DNA of 64,000 nucleotides from Reyranella sp. (GCF_004296935.1 NZ_SCVH01000131.1:1-64000), one strand, 5' to 3'; positions 17,054-26,121 are shown, counted from the stretch's first letter. Notes: generated by a model not told the origin, from the letters alone. Translations and numbers: made by a program.

Positions 17054-17520
17054 AGGATCTGGAAGACCTCATAGACCGGTCCCGTCGGCTCGCGCCGGCC
17101 GGTCGACACGCAGACGATCCGATTCAGGAACCTGTACTTCTCAGATGAGGTCTCGAACCACGGCGTTGCGCGGAAATAGTACTGACTGGGGTCGACCTTC
17201 TCGCCCTTGTTGAGTTGTTCGATCACCCAGGCCGGGCCGTGCCGCATGCCGCGATAGCTCATGTAGATGAGGTGGCCGTCGTCGGTCTTGAGCGTCAGAC
17301 GGACATCGAGCTGCAGGATGCCGTCGCGCCGCAGCAGCAGCCAGTCGCCACCGGGCGACGGCAGCACGCTGCCCCGCAGCTCCTCGCCCTCGAAGCTTCC
17401 GCCCGTGACGGTGGCGATGCGGCGGCGCCCATAGGGCGTCTCGCCGATGTCCGTCATGTTCGGATCGACGGCCAGGGTCAAGGTGAAGAGGTGCGAGGAG
17501 CGCAGTTTCGGATCGGTCAT
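17050..17520 (-). CDS. DUF3237 family protein
   Basis: 156 aa from ATG 17520, preceded by GAGGA that overlaps the upstream stop codon. HLFTLTLAVDP, TPYGRRRIATVTGGSFEGEELRG, LPSPGGDWLLLRRDGILQLDVRLTLKTDDGHLIYMSYRG and YYFRATPWFETSSEKYRFLNRIVCVSTGRR are typical of this uncharacterised small beta-barrel family. It is the last gene of the nadE-rhodanese-ligase unit, 7 bp after the synthetase. Confidence 0.85.
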   Translation of the reverse strand: MTDPKLRSSHLFTLTLAVDPNMTDIGETPYGRRRIATVTGGSFEGEELRGSVLPSPGGDWLLLRRDGILQLDVRLTLKTDDGHLIYMSYRGMRHGPAWVIEQLNKGEKVDPSQYYFRATPWFETSSEKYRFLNRIVCVSTGRREPTGPVYEVFQIL

Positions 17521-17527
17521 CGTGTCC

Positions 17528-19129
17528 TCAGATCTTGCTGCCACGGCCTTCCCAGTAGGGTGCCCGCAGTTCGCGTTTCATGATCTTGCCAATAGTACTG
17601 CGCGGAAGCTGATCGCGAAACTCCACCGCGACCAGGCGCTGCGTCTTGCTGAGCTGGCCGTTGGCCCACGCACGGATCTCGTCCGATGTCGCCTTCGACC
17701 CTGGCGCCCGCACCGCGAGCGCCATCGGCGATTCGCCCCACTGGTCGCTCGGTACGCCGATCACCGCCACGTCGACGACGTCGGGATGCCGCAGCAGCAT
17801 CACCTCGATATCGGCGGCATAGACGTTGAAGCCGCCGGAAATGATCATGTCCTTCTTGCGATCGAGCAGCACGATGAAGCCGTCTTCGTCGATCCTGCCC
17901 ATGTCGCCGGACTTGAAGAACAGGCGGCCATCGCGATCATGCCAGAAGAGCTCGCGCGTCTTGTCTTCCTGCTTGTAGTAGCCCTTCATCATCACCTGGG
18001 CACGGCCGGCCAGTTCGCCCACCTCGCCCTGCGGCAGCACCCTGCCCTGCTCGTCCAGCACCACGATCTCGCTGCCGAGGCCAGGCTTGCCGACGGTGTG
18101 GAGCTTGTCGGGATTGAGGTTTGCCTCCAGCATACAGCTTCCGGCGCCCTCTGTGAGACCATAGATCTCGATCAGGCGTCCCGGCCAACGCGCCAGGCAG
18201 TCGGCCTTGATGTGTGCCCTGAGCGGCGCGCTGGTCGAGAGCTTGGCCTTGAACGAGCTGAGGTCGTACTTGTCGAAGTCCGGATGGGCGAGGATCCGCT
18301 GGTACTGCACGGGCACCAGCATCGCATGCGTCACGCGTTCCCTCTGGGCGATCTCAAGGAACTTCGGCACATCGGACTTGGTCATCAGGATGGTCGTACC
18401 GCCGACGCCGATGGTCGCCAGGACGGAAACGAGCGTCGTGTTGGAATAGAGCGGAGTCGAGGCCAGTGAGATCGTGTCCGGCCCGTAGTCGAACGCGGTG
18501 AAACGCACGGCCAGCATGTCGCGCATCACATGTGAATGCAGGATGCCCTTGGGTAGACCGGTGGTGCCCGAACTGTAAATGATGTTGAAGTCGTCGAGCA
18601 CGCCGATCGGCACCGCGAAGGCACCTTCGCTGGCTGGGGACAGCCATTCCTCGAAGTTCCGCCAGCCCGGGCGGCTGAAATCGTAGGCGATGCGGCCGCC
18701 GGCGATCAGCTTGCCAAGCCGGTCTTCATAAGGCTCGACCAGGGCGCGATACTGGTCCGAAAGAAACAGGACCTTGGCATCGCAATCGTCGAGCATTTTC
18801 TCGAGCGAGTCCGCCGCCGCCATGGTTGACAGCGGCACCACGCAGGCGCCGGCCCGCAGGCCGCCCATAAAGGTCTCGAGATACTCGATCGAATTGGCGG
18901 CAAGGATGGCGACCTTGTCGCCGCTGCCGACGCCCATTCCGCCCAGGCTGCGCGCGATCCTGTTCACCCGCCGATCGAAGTCGCCCCAATTGCGCGCTCT
19001 GCCTTCGCACTTCACCGCGGGCTTGTCGGGATAAAGGGCGGCGTTGCGCGCCACGCGGACCGGGATCGAGAGAAATTCGGGGAAGTCGGCCGCGGTCGGC
19101 TGCGGCACCAACGGCTGGTCGGGGCTCAT
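17528..19129 (-). CDS. Acyl-CoA synthetase / AMP-dependent ligase
   Basis: 533 aa. All ANL motifs are present: IIYSSGTTGLPKGILHSH (P-loop), IYGLTEGAG (A5), FKSGDMGRIDEDGFIVLLDRKKDMIISGGFNVYAADIE (A7-A8) and RSTIGKIMKREL with the catalytic Lys. Likely activates a medium-chain, branched or aromatic acid as its CoA thioester. GGAG precedes ATG 19129. Located 15 bp downstream of the rhodanese gene and 7 bp upstream of DUF3237. Confidence 0.92.
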   Translation of the reverse strand: MSPDQPLVPQPTAADFPEFLSIPVRVARNAALYPDKPAVKCEGRARNWGDFDRRVNRIARSLGGMGVGSGDKVAILAANSIEYLETFMGGLRAGACVVPLSTMAAADSLEKMLDDCDAKVLFLSDQYRALVEPYEDRLGKLIAGGRIAYDFSRPGWRNFEEWLSPASEGAFAVPIGVLDDFNIIYSSGTTGLPKGILHSHVMRDMLAVRFTAFDYGPDTISLASTPLYSNTTLVSVLATIGVGGTTILMTKSDVPKFLEIAQRERVTHAMLVPVQYQRILAHPDFDKYDLSSFKAKLSTSAPLRAHIKADCLARWPGRLIEIYGLTEGAGSCMLEANLNPDKLHTVGKPGLGSEIVVLDEQGRVLPQGEVGELAGRAQVMMKGYYKQEDKTRELFWHDRDGRLFFKSGDMGRIDEDGFIVLLDRKKDMIISGGFNVYAADIEVMLLRHPDVVDVAVIGVPSDQWGESPMALAVRAPGSKATSDEIRAWANGQLSKTQRLVAVEFRDQLPRSTIGKIMKRELRAPYWEGRGSKI

Positions 19130-19144
19130 CGCGGAACGCTCCGC

Positions 19145-19552
19145 TTACTTCTTGGGTTCGACCGTTTCCACCGGGCCACCCGCCTTCTTCCAGGCGCCAA
19201 AGCCGCCTTCGAAATGCGCAACCGGGGTCAGCCCCATGTCCTGGGCCGTCTTGGTCGCCAGCGCCGAGCGCCAAGCGCCGGCGCAGAAGAACACGAACTT
19301 GTTGCCGGTCTGGAAGAATTCCTTGGCATAGGGGCTCTTGGGATCGATCCACATCTCGAGCATGCCGCGGGTCACATTGATGGCGCCCGGAATCGTGCCG
19401 TCGCGCCACAGCTCGCGCGGATCGCGGATGTCGATGAAGGTAATCCCCGGCGAACCATGGGCTTTCATCGCCTCGGCCAGCGGCAAGGTCTCGATCGCGG
19501 CATTGGCCTCGTCGACCATCTGCTGCACGGTCTTCTTGATCTCGAGTGGCAT
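19145..19552 (-). CDS. Rhodanese-like domain protein
   Basis: 135 aa, a single rhodanese domain. FIDIRDPRELWRDGTIPGAINVTRGMLE is the CH2-type N-half and VFFCAGAWRSALA the active-site loop with the persulfide-forming Cys and downstream Arg. Sulfur-transfer or phosphatase-like role; partner unknown. GGAGG precedes the ATG. Second gene of the nadE unit, 27 bp after it. Confidence 0.88.
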   Translation of the reverse strand: MPLEIKKTVQQMVDEANAAIETLPLAEAMKAHGSPGITFIDIRDPRELWRDGTIPGAINVTRGMLEMWIDPKSPYAKEFFQTGNKFVFFCAGAWRSALATKTAQDMGLTPVAHFEGGFGAWKKAGGPVETVEPKK

Positions 19553-19579
19553 CGGCTCGTCCTCCCTGCGCGACCCAGT

Positions 19580-21625
19580 CTATTTCTCAGGAACCTGCTG
19601 GGCGAGTTCGGCCAACCATACATCGGGGCTGCCGTCCGAGGGTGCGCGCCAATCGCCGCGCGGCGACAGCGAGCCGCCCGACGAAATCTTCGGTCCGTTG
19701 GGCAGTGCCGAGCGCTTGAACTGGTTGGTGAAGAAGCGGCGCATGAACAGCGTCATCCACTTCTTGATCTCGGCCAACGTGAAGGCGCGCTTGGCATCGG
19801 CCGGCAGGTTGGCGGGCCAGGCGCCCTTGGCCGCGTCGTGCCAGGCATTCCAGGCGAGGAAGGCGATCTTGGACGGCCGGAAGCCGAATCGCGTCAGATA
19901 GAACAGGTTGAAGTCCTGAAGTGCATAGGGACCGACCGACTGCTCGGTCGACTGGATGGCGCCGCTTGCGCCGGCCGGGATCAGTTCGGGCGAGATTTCG
20001 GTATTGAGAATGTCGTGCAGGGTTTTGGCGGTGCCCTTGTCGACATCACCGGAGGCCGCAACGAAACGGATCAGGTGCTGGATAAGTGTCTTGGAGACCG
20101 AGCCGTTGGGATTGTAGTGGGACATGTGATCGCCCACGCCGTACGTGCACCAACCCAGTCCCAGTTCGGAGAGATCGCCCGTGCCCACCACCATGCCGCC
20201 ATGCTGGTTGGCAAGACGGAACAGATAGTCGGTGCGAAGTCCCGCCTGAACGTTCTCGAAGGTGACGTCGTAGACCTTCTTGCCGCTGCCGAAGGGATGG
20301 CCGATGTCCTTCAGCATTTGCAGGGCCGAAGGCTTTATGTCGATCTCCGCCGCCGTCACGCCCAGCTCGCGCATCAGGCGCCAGGCGTTCTTGTGGGTTT
20401 TGTCCGAGGTGCCGAAGCCCGGCATGGTGAAGGCCAGCACGTTCTTGCGATCGAGGCCGAGCAGGTCCATCGCCCGGCAGGTCACCAGCAGCGCATGCGT
20501 CGAATCGAGGCCGCCTGAAACGCCGATGACCGCCTTGCCGACGCGGCTCGACTGCAGACGCTGGGCCAGGCCCTGGATCTGGATGTTGTAGGCCTCGTAG
20601 CAATTGTCGCGCAGCTTGGCCGGATCGGACGGCACATAGGGAAAGCGTTCTATGGCGCGCTGCAGTTTCACGCTCTTCTTCGGCGCGTCGAGCTCGAAGG
20701 TGACGGCACGGAAGCGAGTCACGCGCGCGCCCTCGTTCGCCGCGCAATCCGCGAAGCCATTGTAGCGCAGTCGCTCCTGGCGGATGCGGCCGAGATCGAT
20801 ATCGGCCTGGATGATCGTCGATTCCTGGGCGAAGCGCTGGGACTCCGTCAGCAGGTCGCCGACCTCGAAGATGGCGGCGTGACCGTCCCAGGCGAGGTCG
20901 GTCGTCGATTCGCCCGCGCCCGCCGCCGAATAGGCGTAGGCGGCGATGGCGCGTGACGACTGGCTGCTGCACAGCAGCCGGCGCGTCTCGGCCTTGCCGA
21001 TGGTGATGTTGCTGGCCGAGAGGTTCACCAGCACCTCGGCGCCGGCCAGGGCTGCGTGGCTCGAGGGCGGCACCGGCACCCAGACGTCTTCGCAGATTTC
21101 GACGTGGAAGGTGAAGGGCACGCTGCCCGTGGAGCGGAACAGGAAGTCGGTGCCGAAGGGCACTGTCTGGGTGGCCAATGTGATTTCCGGCTCCAGCACG
21201 TTCGCGCCGGAAATGAAGTGGCGCTTCTCGTAAAACTCCCGGTAGTTCGGCAGGTAGATCTTGGGCACCACGCCCAGGATGGCGCCGCGATGGACGATAA
21301 TGGCCGTGTTGTAGAGCCGACCGCGCACGCGCAGCGGCGCGCCGACGATCAGGACGGGATTTAGCTTCTTCGACGCCTTCACGACCTCAGCGATGGAGTG
21401 CTCGACTTCGTCGAGCAGGGCATCCTGCAGCAGTAGATCTTCTATGGCGTAAGACGAGAGCCCGAGTTCCGGAAAGACCATCAGCGCGGTGCCCGCCTTG
21501 TCGCCCTCGGCCGCCAGCCTCAGGGTCTCGGCAAGATTGAACGGTGCATCCGCCACCCGGGTACGGGGTACGCAGCAGGCGATGCGTACGAAGTCATGGG
21601 TGTAGAGGGAGAAGAAGTCGGACAT
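19580..21625 (-). CDS. nadE: Glutamine-dependent NAD+ synthase
   Basis: 681 aa, the length of the two-domain glutamine-dependent form. The N-terminal nitrilase-type glutaminase has ALMVFPELGLSSY (Glu), RGAILGVVPKIYLPNYREFYE (Lys) and VEICEDVWVP (nucleophile Cys). The C-terminal synthetase has the PP-loop GVSGGLDSTHALLV and the late GTGDLSELGLGWCTYGVGDHMSHYNPNGSV. It converts deamido-NAD to NAD using ammonia channelled from glutamine. First gene of the minus-strand unit; GGAG precedes ATG 21625. Confidence 0.96.
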   Translation of the reverse strand: MSDFFSLYTHDFVRIACCVPRTRVADAPFNLAETLRLAAEGDKAGTALMVFPELGLSSYAIEDLLLQDALLDEVEHSIAEVVKASKKLNPVLIVGAPLRVRGRLYNTAIIVHRGAILGVVPKIYLPNYREFYEKRHFISGANVLEPEITLATQTVPFGTDFLFRSTGSVPFTFHVEICEDVWVPVPPSSHAALAGAEVLVNLSASNITIGKAETRRLLCSSQSSRAIAAYAYSAAGAGESTTDLAWDGHAAIFEVGDLLTESQRFAQESTIIQADIDLGRIRQERLRYNGFADCAANEGARVTRFRAVTFELDAPKKSVKLQRAIERFPYVPSDPAKLRDNCYEAYNIQIQGLAQRLQSSRVGKAVIGVSGGLDSTHALLVTCRAMDLLGLDRKNVLAFTMPGFGTSDKTHKNAWRLMRELGVTAAEIDIKPSALQMLKDIGHPFGSGKKVYDVTFENVQAGLRTDYLFRLANQHGGMVVGTGDLSELGLGWCTYGVGDHMSHYNPNGSVSKTLIQHLIRFVAASGDVDKGTAKTLHDILNTEISPELIPAGASGAIQSTEQSVGPYALQDFNLFYLTRFGFRPSKIAFLAWNAWHDAAKGAWPANLPADAKRAFTLAEIKKWMTLFMRRFFTNQFKRSALPNGPKISSGGSLSPRGDWRAPSDGSPDVWLAELAQQVPEK

Positions 21626-21692
21626 CGGAACTCCAGTGAATTTCTACAGTCCGATGGCGCTCGATTGAGATCAAGAGCTTGTGGTGGGGCGA

Positions 21693-21767
21693 TGGTGGGC
21701 GCGACAGGGATTGAACCTGTGACCCCTGCCATGTCAAGACAGTGCTCTACCGCTGAGCTACGCGCCC
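21693..21767 (-). tRNA. tRNA-Val (anticodon GAC)
   Basis: 75 nt including an encoded 3' CCA. Acceptor arms GGGCGCG / CGCGCCC pair perfectly with discriminator A; the D arm is GCTC-AGCGGTAGA-GAGC-like; anticodon stem CTGTC/GGCAG holds loop TTGACAT giving anticodon GAC; T arm is ACAGG-TTCAATC-CCTGT. Reads the valine codons GUC and GUU. Confidence 0.97.
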
Positions 21768-21785
21768 ATCGCCGCTCGCGTTGCA

Positions 21786-21801
21786 CTGTGTAGGTACACA
21801 G
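21786..21801. promoter_or_regulatory. Palindrome upstream of tRNA-Val
   Basis: CTGTGTA-GG-TACACAG is a perfect 7-bp inverted repeat 18 bp upstream of the 5' end of the tRNA, within its likely promoter. It could be an operator or part of the promoter; there is no direct evidence for either. Confidence 0.3.
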
Positions 21802-21895
21802 GGAAACGCGGAAGCCCGGTCGTCTACATCGCTCCCCGTGGATTGGCAAGAGCGCGGGGCGTGACGCGCCCCGCCCCGCGCGCTATGAGGCAGGG

Positions 21896-22810
21896 ATGGA
21901 TTTTTCGCTGGCCCCGCCCGATCACGAGGCTCTGGACTGCCGCCTGCCGACGCGCCAAACCATGCCGCTGGTGGTTGCCTCCCCCCACAGCGGATCGAAC
22001 TATCCGGCTGAATTCCTGGCCCAGGCGGCGGTGCCGCTCGCGGCCCTGCGCCGGGCCGAGGACGCCTTCGTCGACGAGTTGTTTGGCGCGGCGCCGTCGC
22101 TCGGCGTGCCCCTGCTGGCGGCCCGTTTCCCGCGCTCTTACGTCGATGCCAACCGCGAACCCTACGAACTGGATCCGGCCATGTTCGAGGGGCCGCTGCC
22201 GCGGCCGCTCAATCACCGCACGACCCGTGTCGCCGCGGGCCTCGGCATGATCCCGCGCCTGGCGGCAAGCGGCGAGGCGATCTACCGCGGCCGGGTTCCG
22301 GCAGAAATGATCGAGCACCGGCTCGAGGCCTGCTGGCGGCCCTATCACCTGGCCTTGTCGGGCCTGGTCGAGCAGACCTACAGCCGGTTCGGCGCCGCTC
22401 TGCTGATCGACGCCCATTCGATGCCGTCATCAGTGTCGGCGGCGCCGGTATCGAGCCTGGGCCCGCGAGAGCGGGATACCCGTGTCGATGTCGTCCTGGG
22501 CGACAATCATGGTGAATCATGCGCGCCCGAACTGGTCGAGCGCGCCGAACATTGGCTGGCTGCCCGCGGCCTGCGGGTCCTGCGCAACCAACCCTATGCC
22601 GGCGGCTTCACCACCCAGCGCTATGGTCGTCCCGGGCTTGCCCGCCATGCTCTGCAGATCGAAATTAATCGGGCGCTCTACATGGACGAAGCCCGCCACG
22701 AGAGGCTGCCGGTGGCCGGCGTCGTGGAACGGCTGATGGCGGGATTGCTTGAGGAAATCGGCAATCATGCCCTGGAAATCTTGCTCCCGCGGCCGCTAGC
22801 CGCTGAATAA
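21896..22810 (+). CDS. N-formylglutamate amidohydrolase family protein
   Basis: 304 aa. PLVVASPHSGSNYP, AEDAFVDELF, RFPRSYVDANREPYELDP, LIDAHSMPS and LQIEINRALYMDE are the conserved blocks of this zinc-dependent family (HutG-type), which releases glutamate and formate from N-formylglutamate in histidine breakdown. No other hut genes are nearby, so a different N-acyl amino acid may be the substrate. Followed on the opposite strand by the sRNA terminator. Confidence 0.9.
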   Translation: MDFSLAPPDHEALDCRLPTRQTMPLVVASPHSGSNYPAEFLAQAAVPLAALRRAEDAFVDELFGAAPSLGVPLLAARFPRSYVDANREPYELDPAMFEGPLPRPLNHRTTRVAAGLGMIPRLAASGEAIYRGRVPAEMIEHRLEACWRPYHLALSGLVEQTYSRFGAALLIDAHSMPSSVSAAPVSSLGPRERDTRVDVVLGDNHGESCAPELVERAEHWLAARGLRVLRNQPYAGGFTTQRYGRPGLARHALQIEINRALYMDEARHERLPVAGVVERLMAGLLEEIGNHALEILLPRPLAAE

Positions 22811-22822
22811 GCCCAACCGGCC

Positions 22823-22851
22823 AAAAAAAGGGGCCGTGACAAGCACGGCCC
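22823..22851 (-). terminator. Rho-independent terminator of the sRNA
   Basis: GGGCCGTG (22851-22844), loop CTTGT, CACGGCCC, one extra C, then T7 at 22829-22823 in minus-strand reading. On the plus strand only GAGTTT follows the stem, so the strong direction is minus, although the stem may also stop read-through from the amidohydrolase gene ending at 22810. Confidence 0.75.
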
Positions 22852-22922
22852 GAGTTTAGGGAGGAAACGCCCAAGACGGGCATACAGCAAACAATGAAGG
22901 TCACAGATGTGACGTTTGCTGC
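22823..22922 (-). ncRNA. Candidate trans-acting sRNA of the alpha-r8 / MmgR type
   Basis: Read on the minus strand, a start near 22922 would give: stem CAGCAAAC (22921-22914) paired with GTTTGCTG (22892-22885), enclosing GTCACA/TGTGAC; a small GCCC-GTCTT-GGGC hairpin; an unpaired TTTCCTCCCT (22867-22858); then a terminator hairpin GGGCCGTG-CTTGT-CACGGCCC followed by seven T. A sigma-70-like promoter lies at the right place. The decamer is, as I recall, the conserved loop of the alpha-r8 family (MmgR of Sinorhizobium). It complements Shine-Dalgarno sequences, so mRNA translation repression is the likely mode. Confidence 0.72.
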
Positions 22923-22928
22923 CCACAA

Positions 22929-22957
22929 AGAATGGTGCACCTGCGAAGAGATTTCAA
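22929..22957 (-). promoter_or_regulatory. Predicted sigma-70 promoter of the sRNA
   Basis: Minus-strand TTGAAA (22957-22952) and CATTCT (22934-22929) are separated by exactly 17 bp. Transcription would start about 7 bases on, at 22922, where the first hairpin begins. The -10 box is weak. Confidence 0.5.
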
Positions 22958-23141
22958 GAGCGAAAAAGAGCCCTGAATTCGCAGATTTAACTAAGATCGA
23001 GGATGGAACTCGGGTGTGGCTTTTTTGCAACGCACCAAAATCATGCGACCCAGCTCTGCGCTGAGCGCAATGCTGCTCCGGACGCAGAGGGTCTGCATCT
23101 ATGTAGATTGCACGAGGGCTTAATTGAGGGTGGAGGCAGTT

Positions 23142-24641
23142 TTGGCGAAAAAGTTCGTAGTCGCGATGATGATGCACGAGACGAACACGTTCTCGCCCCT
23201 GCCCACCCCGATCGAATCCTTCGCCCGAGCAGCTGATCTGGCCGGCCCCCTCGCCATCAAGGAATCGGAGGGCACCAACACCTCGCTCGGCGGCTTCATC
23301 GAGGTTGCCCGCCGGGCGGGCGCCGAATTCACCGTGCCGATGGCTGCCAGCGCCCATCCCTCCGGTCTCGTCACCAGGGCCGCCTACGAACAGATGACGA
23401 CGGCCATCGTCGAGGAGATCAAGAAGGGATGTGACGCCGTTCTGCTCGCATTGCACGGCGCGATGGTGGCGGAACACTATGACGATGGCGAAGGCGAGCT
23501 GCTGAACCGCATCCGCAAGATCGCGCCTGACGTGCCGGTCGCAGTGGCGCTCGACTTCCACACCCAGATGACCGACGCCATGATCAAGGGCGCCACGATC
23601 ATCACCGGCTATCGCACCTATCCCCACATCGACATGGCCGACACCGCGCGCCGCGCCGGCCGCACCCTGATGCGGACGCTCGCGGGTGAGATCGAGCCCC
23701 GGATGGTGTGGGGCAACCGGCCGATCATGAGCAGCTCGCTGGTCCACACGCCCTCGCGCGAGCCGATGAAGACGTTGATGGCCATGGCCAACCAGGCCGA
23801 AGACACCGGCCAGGTGCTGAACGCCTCGGTGTTCGGCGGCTTCCCGCAGGCCGACATCCCTCACCTCGCGCTTTCCTCGGTCATCGTCTGCGACAAGCGC
23901 ACGGCCGAGGGCGAGGTCCTGCTGAACAAGATCCTCGATACGGCGTGGGAGAAGCGCGAGGGCTTCCTGTTCCATCCCGAGCCGTTGTCGGTCCAGGTGG
24001 CGCGCGCCAAGTCGCTGGAAGGCGGCCCGGTGGTCATGGCCGACCATGGCGACAATACCGCGTCAGGCGGCACCCAGGACGTGATGAGTGTCATCGAGGA
24101 GGCCATCAACCAGGGCATGGAAGACGCCTGCGCCGGCCCGATCTGCGATCCAGGTTGCGTCGAGCAGATGATCAAGGCCGGCGTCGGTGCCGAGATCACG
24201 CTCGAGCTGGGCGGCAAGATCGACATGCCGGCCATGGGCCTCAAGGGCAAACCGCTCAAGGTTACCGGCAGGGTGAAGGCGATCACCGACGGTCAGTTCA
24301 CCGTCACCGGCCCGATGGCCACTGGCACCACGGTGCGCATGGGCCGCACTGCCGTGCTCGATACCGGCAAGATGCAGATCGTGGTCTCCGAGAAGCGCGC
24401 CGAGCCCTACGACCTCGGCGTCTTCACCCATTGCGGCATCGATCCCCGCGCCAAGAAGTTCGTGCTGATCAAATCGCGCCAGCATTTCCGCGCCGGTTTC
24501 GAGCCGATCGCCAAACACATCGTGATGTGCGACGGCGATGGCTGCACCGCGTCGGACCTCAAGCTCTTCAAGTACACCAAGGTCAAGCGGCCGCTCTATC
24601 CGTTCGATCTCGACATGCGGCTCGGCCGCAACGAAGCCTAG
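23142..24641 (+). CDS. M81 family metallopeptidase (MlrC-like)
   Basis: 499 aa from TTG 23142, chosen because TGGAGG is 5 bases upstream; an earlier TTG at 23124 lacks one. FVVAMMMHETNTFSPLPTP, LLALHGAMVAEHYDDGEGELL, VALDFHTQMTD and MADHGDNTASGGTQDVMSVIEEA carry the zinc ligands of the M81 (microcystin-degradation MlrC) family. These hydrolyse small peptides or cyclic-peptide breakdown products. It forms a unit with the D-aminoacylase gene, 10 bp downstream. Confidence 0.9.
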   Translation: MAKKFVVAMMMHETNTFSPLPTPIESFARAADLAGPLAIKESEGTNTSLGGFIEVARRAGAEFTVPMAASAHPSGLVTRAAYEQMTTAIVEEIKKGCDAVLLALHGAMVAEHYDDGEGELLNRIRKIAPDVPVAVALDFHTQMTDAMIKGATIITGYRTYPHIDMADTARRAGRTLMRTLAGEIEPRMVWGNRPIMSSSLVHTPSREPMKTLMAMANQAEDTGQVLNASVFGGFPQADIPHLALSSVIVCDKRTAEGEVLLNKILDTAWEKREGFLFHPEPLSVQVARAKSLEGGPVVMADHGDNTASGGTQDVMSVIEEAINQGMEDACAGPICDPGCVEQMIKAGVGAEITLELGGKIDMPAMGLKGKPLKVTGRVKAITDGQFTVTGPMATGTTVRMGRTAVLDTGKMQIVVSEKRAEPYDLGVFTHCGIDPRAKKFVLIKSRQHFRAGFEPIAKHIVMCDGDGCTASDLKLFKYTKVKRPLYPFDLDMRLGRNEA

Positions 24642-24651
24642 GAGTTCCTTT

Positions 24652-26115
24652 ATGGCCGCTTACGATATCGTCATTCGCAACGGCCAGGTGGCTGATGGCA
24701 CCGGCAAGAAGCTGTTTGCGGCTGACGTCGCCCTGAAGGGCGACCGGATCGCCGCGGTCGGCGCCTCGGGATCGCTGAAGGGCGACAACGAGATCGATGC
24801 TACGGGCAAGGTCGTGGCGCCGGGCTTCATCGACGTACACACGCACGACGATACCGCCCTCATCGACAACCCGACCATGGCGATGAAGGTGAGCCAGGGC
24901 GTGACCACGGTAGTCTGCGGCAATTGCGGCGTCTCCGCCGCGCCTTACGTCCGCCCCGATGTCGGCCACTGGATGTCGCTGATCATCAAGAAGAAAGAAA
25001 ATCTCTCCAGGAACTTCGCCGACTTCGCGCGCAAGATCGACGCGGCCAAGCCTGCGATCAATGGCGCCTTCCTGATCGGCCATGGGACGCTGCGCATCAA
25101 CACCATGGGCGACGATCTCAATCGCGGCGCCACCGCCTCCGAGATCAAGCAGATGCGCGAGTTGCTCGACCAGAGCCTCGAGCAGGGCGCGATCGGCATG
25201 TCGAGCGGTCTGTTCTACGCCGTCTCAGCCGCCGCGCCGACCGACGAGGTGGCCGAGGTCGCCAAGCCGCTCGGCAAATGGGGTGGCGTCTACACCGCCC
25301 ACATGCGCGACGAAGGCGATCACATCATCGAGGCGATGGACGAGACCTTCGAGATCGGCCGCCGCGTCGGCGCCGAGATCATCGTCTCGCATCACAAGTG
25401 CTCGGGCCGCTCCAACTTCGGGCGCATGGTGGAGACGCTGCCCAAGTTCACCGACGCGATGAAGCAGCAGCAGATCGCCTTCGACGTCTATCCCTATATC
25501 GCCGGCTCGACGATCCTGCGCTCCGACATGCTCGACCGTGCCGACAAGGTGCTGATCACCTGGTCCGACAAGGTGGCCGGCATGAGCGGCCGCGACCTCA
25601 AGGACATCGCCGCCGAAATGGGCTGCTCGATGAAGGAAGCCGCCGACCGCATCCAGCCCGCAGGCGCGATCTATTTCATGATGGACGAGAAGGACGTGCA
25701 GGCCGCGATGGCCCACCCCGGCGCCATGATCGGCTCGGACGGCATCCCGTTCGACGCCCATCCGCATCCGCGCCTGTGGGGCACCTTCCCGCGCGTGCTC
25801 GGCCACTATTCACGCGACCTGAAGCTCTTCCCGCTGGAGGACGCCGTGCGCCGCATGACGTCGTATTCGGCGCAGCGCTTCCATCTCACCAAGCGCGGCG
25901 AGGTGAAGGCCGGCTTCTATGCCGACCTCTGCATCTTCGATCCGGCGACGGTGATCGATACGGCGACCTTCGACAAGCCGATCTCGCCCGCCAAGGGCAT
26001 CGATACGGTGATCTGCAACGGCGCGATCGCGTGGCGCGACGGCAAACCGGGCGGCGGCCGCGCCGGCCGCGCACTCAATCGTCAGGAGATGCAGAACGAG
26101 GCGAAGGCCCAGTAG
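24652..26115 (+). CDS. N-acyl-D-amino-acid deacylase / D-aminoacylase family amidohydrolase
   Basis: 487 aa. Start ATG 24652 follows GGAG. The composite beta-sandwich plus TIM-barrel layout is clear: IVIRNGQVADGTGKKLF at the N-terminus, FIDVHTHDDTA (metal HxH), SHHKCSG, and GSDGIPFDAHPHPRLWGTFPRVLG with the catalytic Asp region. D-aminoacylases release D-amino acids from N-acyl forms. Together with M81, a role in salvaging D-amino-acid-containing peptides is plausible. Confidence 0.9.
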   Translation: MAAYDIVIRNGQVADGTGKKLFAADVALKGDRIAAVGASGSLKGDNEIDATGKVVAPGFIDVHTHDDTALIDNPTMAMKVSQGVTTVVCGNCGVSAAPYVRPDVGHWMSLIIKKKENLSRNFADFARKIDAAKPAINGAFLIGHGTLRINTMGDDLNRGATASEIKQMRELLDQSLEQGAIGMSSGLFYAVSAAAPTDEVAEVAKPLGKWGGVYTAHMRDEGDHIIEAMDETFEIGRRVGAEIIVSHHKCSGRSNFGRMVETLPKFTDAMKQQQIAFDVYPYIAGSTILRSDMLDRADKVLITWSDKVAGMSGRDLKDIAAEMGCSMKEAADRIQPAGAIYFMMDEKDVQAAMAHPGAMIGSDGIPFDAHPHPRLWGTFPRVLGHYSRDLKLFPLEDAVRRMTSYSAQRFHLTKRGEVKAGFYADLCIFDPATVIDTATFDKPISPAKGIDTVICNGAIAWRDGKPGGGRAGRALNRQEMQNEAKAQ

Positions 26116-26121
26116 AAAGTA

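Noticed and set aside
22894-23064. 56-codon plus-strand ORF with several cysteines starting at ATG 22894
   Set aside because: It overlaps the sRNA stem on the opposite strand, its ATG lies inside the inverted repeat, and the only GGGAGG is 30 bases upstream, too far for initiation. The GGGAGG is explained as the complement of the sRNA loop.
22665-24047. 460-codon minus-strand open frame
   Set aside because: Antisense to the M81 peptidase and crossing the sRNA terminator; no recognisable domain.
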